DNA from: Gallionella sp.
GTDB lineage: Bacteria > Pseudomonadota > Gammaproteobacteria > Burkholderiales > Gallionellaceae
DNA length: 5,143 nt
Direction of reading: 5' to 3'
NCBI GenBank assembly: GCA_017880945.1
Contig: JADGRM010000158.1
Location: 1-5,143, forward strand
A program made the translations under genes and the position numbers. The stretch's first letter is position 1. Each line of letters opens with the position of its first letter. Under the pieces are notes generated by a model. It was not told the DNA's origin, made no database searches, and saw only the letters and a program-made list of their open reading frames with translations. Below are positions 4,625 to 5,143 of this stretch, piece by piece.

Positions 4625-5143
4625 CTATGCCTTTTCAACGTCCACGAGGAACGATTTGAATTCAGGCGTCTGAGTGTTAGCGTCGCCCACGAATGGGGTC
4701 AGGGTGTTGGTGATGTACCCGTTCTTGGCCAGACCCATAAAGCCCCAGTGGATCGGAATGCCCACGGTGTGCACCTGTTGGCCTGCCACGGTGAGCACCT
4801 TCAGGCGCTTGGTGACGACCGCCACGGCGATGATGAAACCGCGATTGGACTTGACCCGCACGTGATCACCGGCCTTGATACCTTTCTGCTTGGCCAGCTC
4901 TTCGCCGATCTCCACGAACTGTTCCGGCTGCATGATGGCATTCAACCTCGCATGCTTGGTCCAGAAATGGAAATGCTCGGTGAGCCGGTAGGTGGTCCCC
5001 ACATAAGGGAACTTGTCCGGCGTGCCGAACGTCGCCCAGTCTTCCTTGAACACCCGCGCCGCAGGGTTGGATCGCGCCAGCGGATTGTCCGGATGCATGG
5101 GATTGTTGGCTATCGGCGATTCCATCGGTTCGTAGTGTTCCGG
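4625..5143 (-). CDS. fdoG: Formate dehydrogenase alpha (catalytic) subunit, C-terminal part
   Basis: The frame is open through the right window edge; 172 residues up to TAG 4625-4627 are visible, about the last sixth of a subunit of roughly 1,015 residues. The visible part starts PEHYEP, then gives GTTYRLTEHFHFW (about residues 49-61) and GIKAGDHVRVKS (about 88-99). These are typical of the molybdopterin-dinucleotide-binding beta-barrel domain at the C-terminus of FdnG/FdoG. The enzyme oxidises formate to CO2 in the periplasm using a Mo- or W-bis-MGD cofactor. The Tat signal, the N-terminal [4Fe-4S] site and the selenocysteine/cysteine active site are outside the window, so nothing can be said of them. 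An in-frame ATG at 5125 is internal, since homologous sequence continues upstream of it. It is the first visible gene of the operon, so the promoter is not in view. Confidence 0.95.
   Translation of the reverse strand, partial: PEHYEPMESPIANNPMHPDNPLARSNPAARVFKEDWATFGTPDKFPYVGTTYRLTEHFHFWTKHARLNAIMQPEQFVEIGEELAKQKGIKAGDHVRVKSNRGFIIAVAVVTKRLKVLTVAGQQVHTVGIPIHWGFMGLAKNGYITNTLTPFVGDANTQTPEFKSFLVDVEKA

Noticed and set aside
4129..4638. Alternative minus-strand frame overlapping fdoH
   Set aside because: Arginine- and histidine-rich frame-shifted reading of fdoH; the fdoH frame has all sixteen cluster cysteines.

Overview
The window looks like chromosomal DNA from a Pseudomonadota, probably a betaproteobacterium. 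This rests on the E. coli-like formate dehydrogenase N/O operon with fdhE directly attached, the moderately GC-rich coding DNA, and a TTCCC-N8-GGGAA inverted-repeat element of a type common in Neisseria and other Betaproteobacteria. The organism assignment is inference.

The right half (2190-5143, minus strand) is a tight operon read right to left. It holds the C-terminal end of the molybdopterin catalytic subunit (fdoG, cut by the window edge), the four-cluster iron-sulfur subunit (fdoH), the di-heme cytochrome b subunit (fdoI) and the maturation factor fdhE. Gaps are 8 nt or less, or genes overlap (11 nt fdoH/fdoI; ATGA overlap fdoI/fdhE), so the genes are likely co-transcribed and translationally coupled. 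Together they oxidise formate on the periplasmic side and pass electrons through Fe-S clusters and hemes to the quinone pool. FdhE is needed to make the enzyme active.

The operon ends at a 67-bp inverted repeat (2105-2171), in which each 28-nt arm contains its own smaller palindrome.

The left half is accessory DNA. Positions 1-317 hold three abutting gene fragments on the plus strand: a piece of a CaiB/BaiF CoA-transferase, an unidentified C-terminus, and the first ~20 residues of a HAD-type hydrolase. An AT-rich patch follows, then an IS110-family insertion sequence with an intact 338-residue DEDD transposase (484-1500). A structured leader with a strong Shine-Dalgarno site precedes the transposase. 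About 400 nt of structured non-coding DNA follow it, the position where IS1111-group elements carry their bridge RNA. A near-perfect inverted repeat (TAGCCGACC at 407-415, GGTCGGCTA at 1901-1909) is a candidate for the sub-terminal repeats and would make the element about 1.5 kb long.

Positions 1913-2104 hold no gene I can support beyond a doubtful small ORF. The most interesting parts are the candidate bridge RNA and element ends, the leader that could hide the transposase ribosome site, and the gene-fragment cluster at the left edge.
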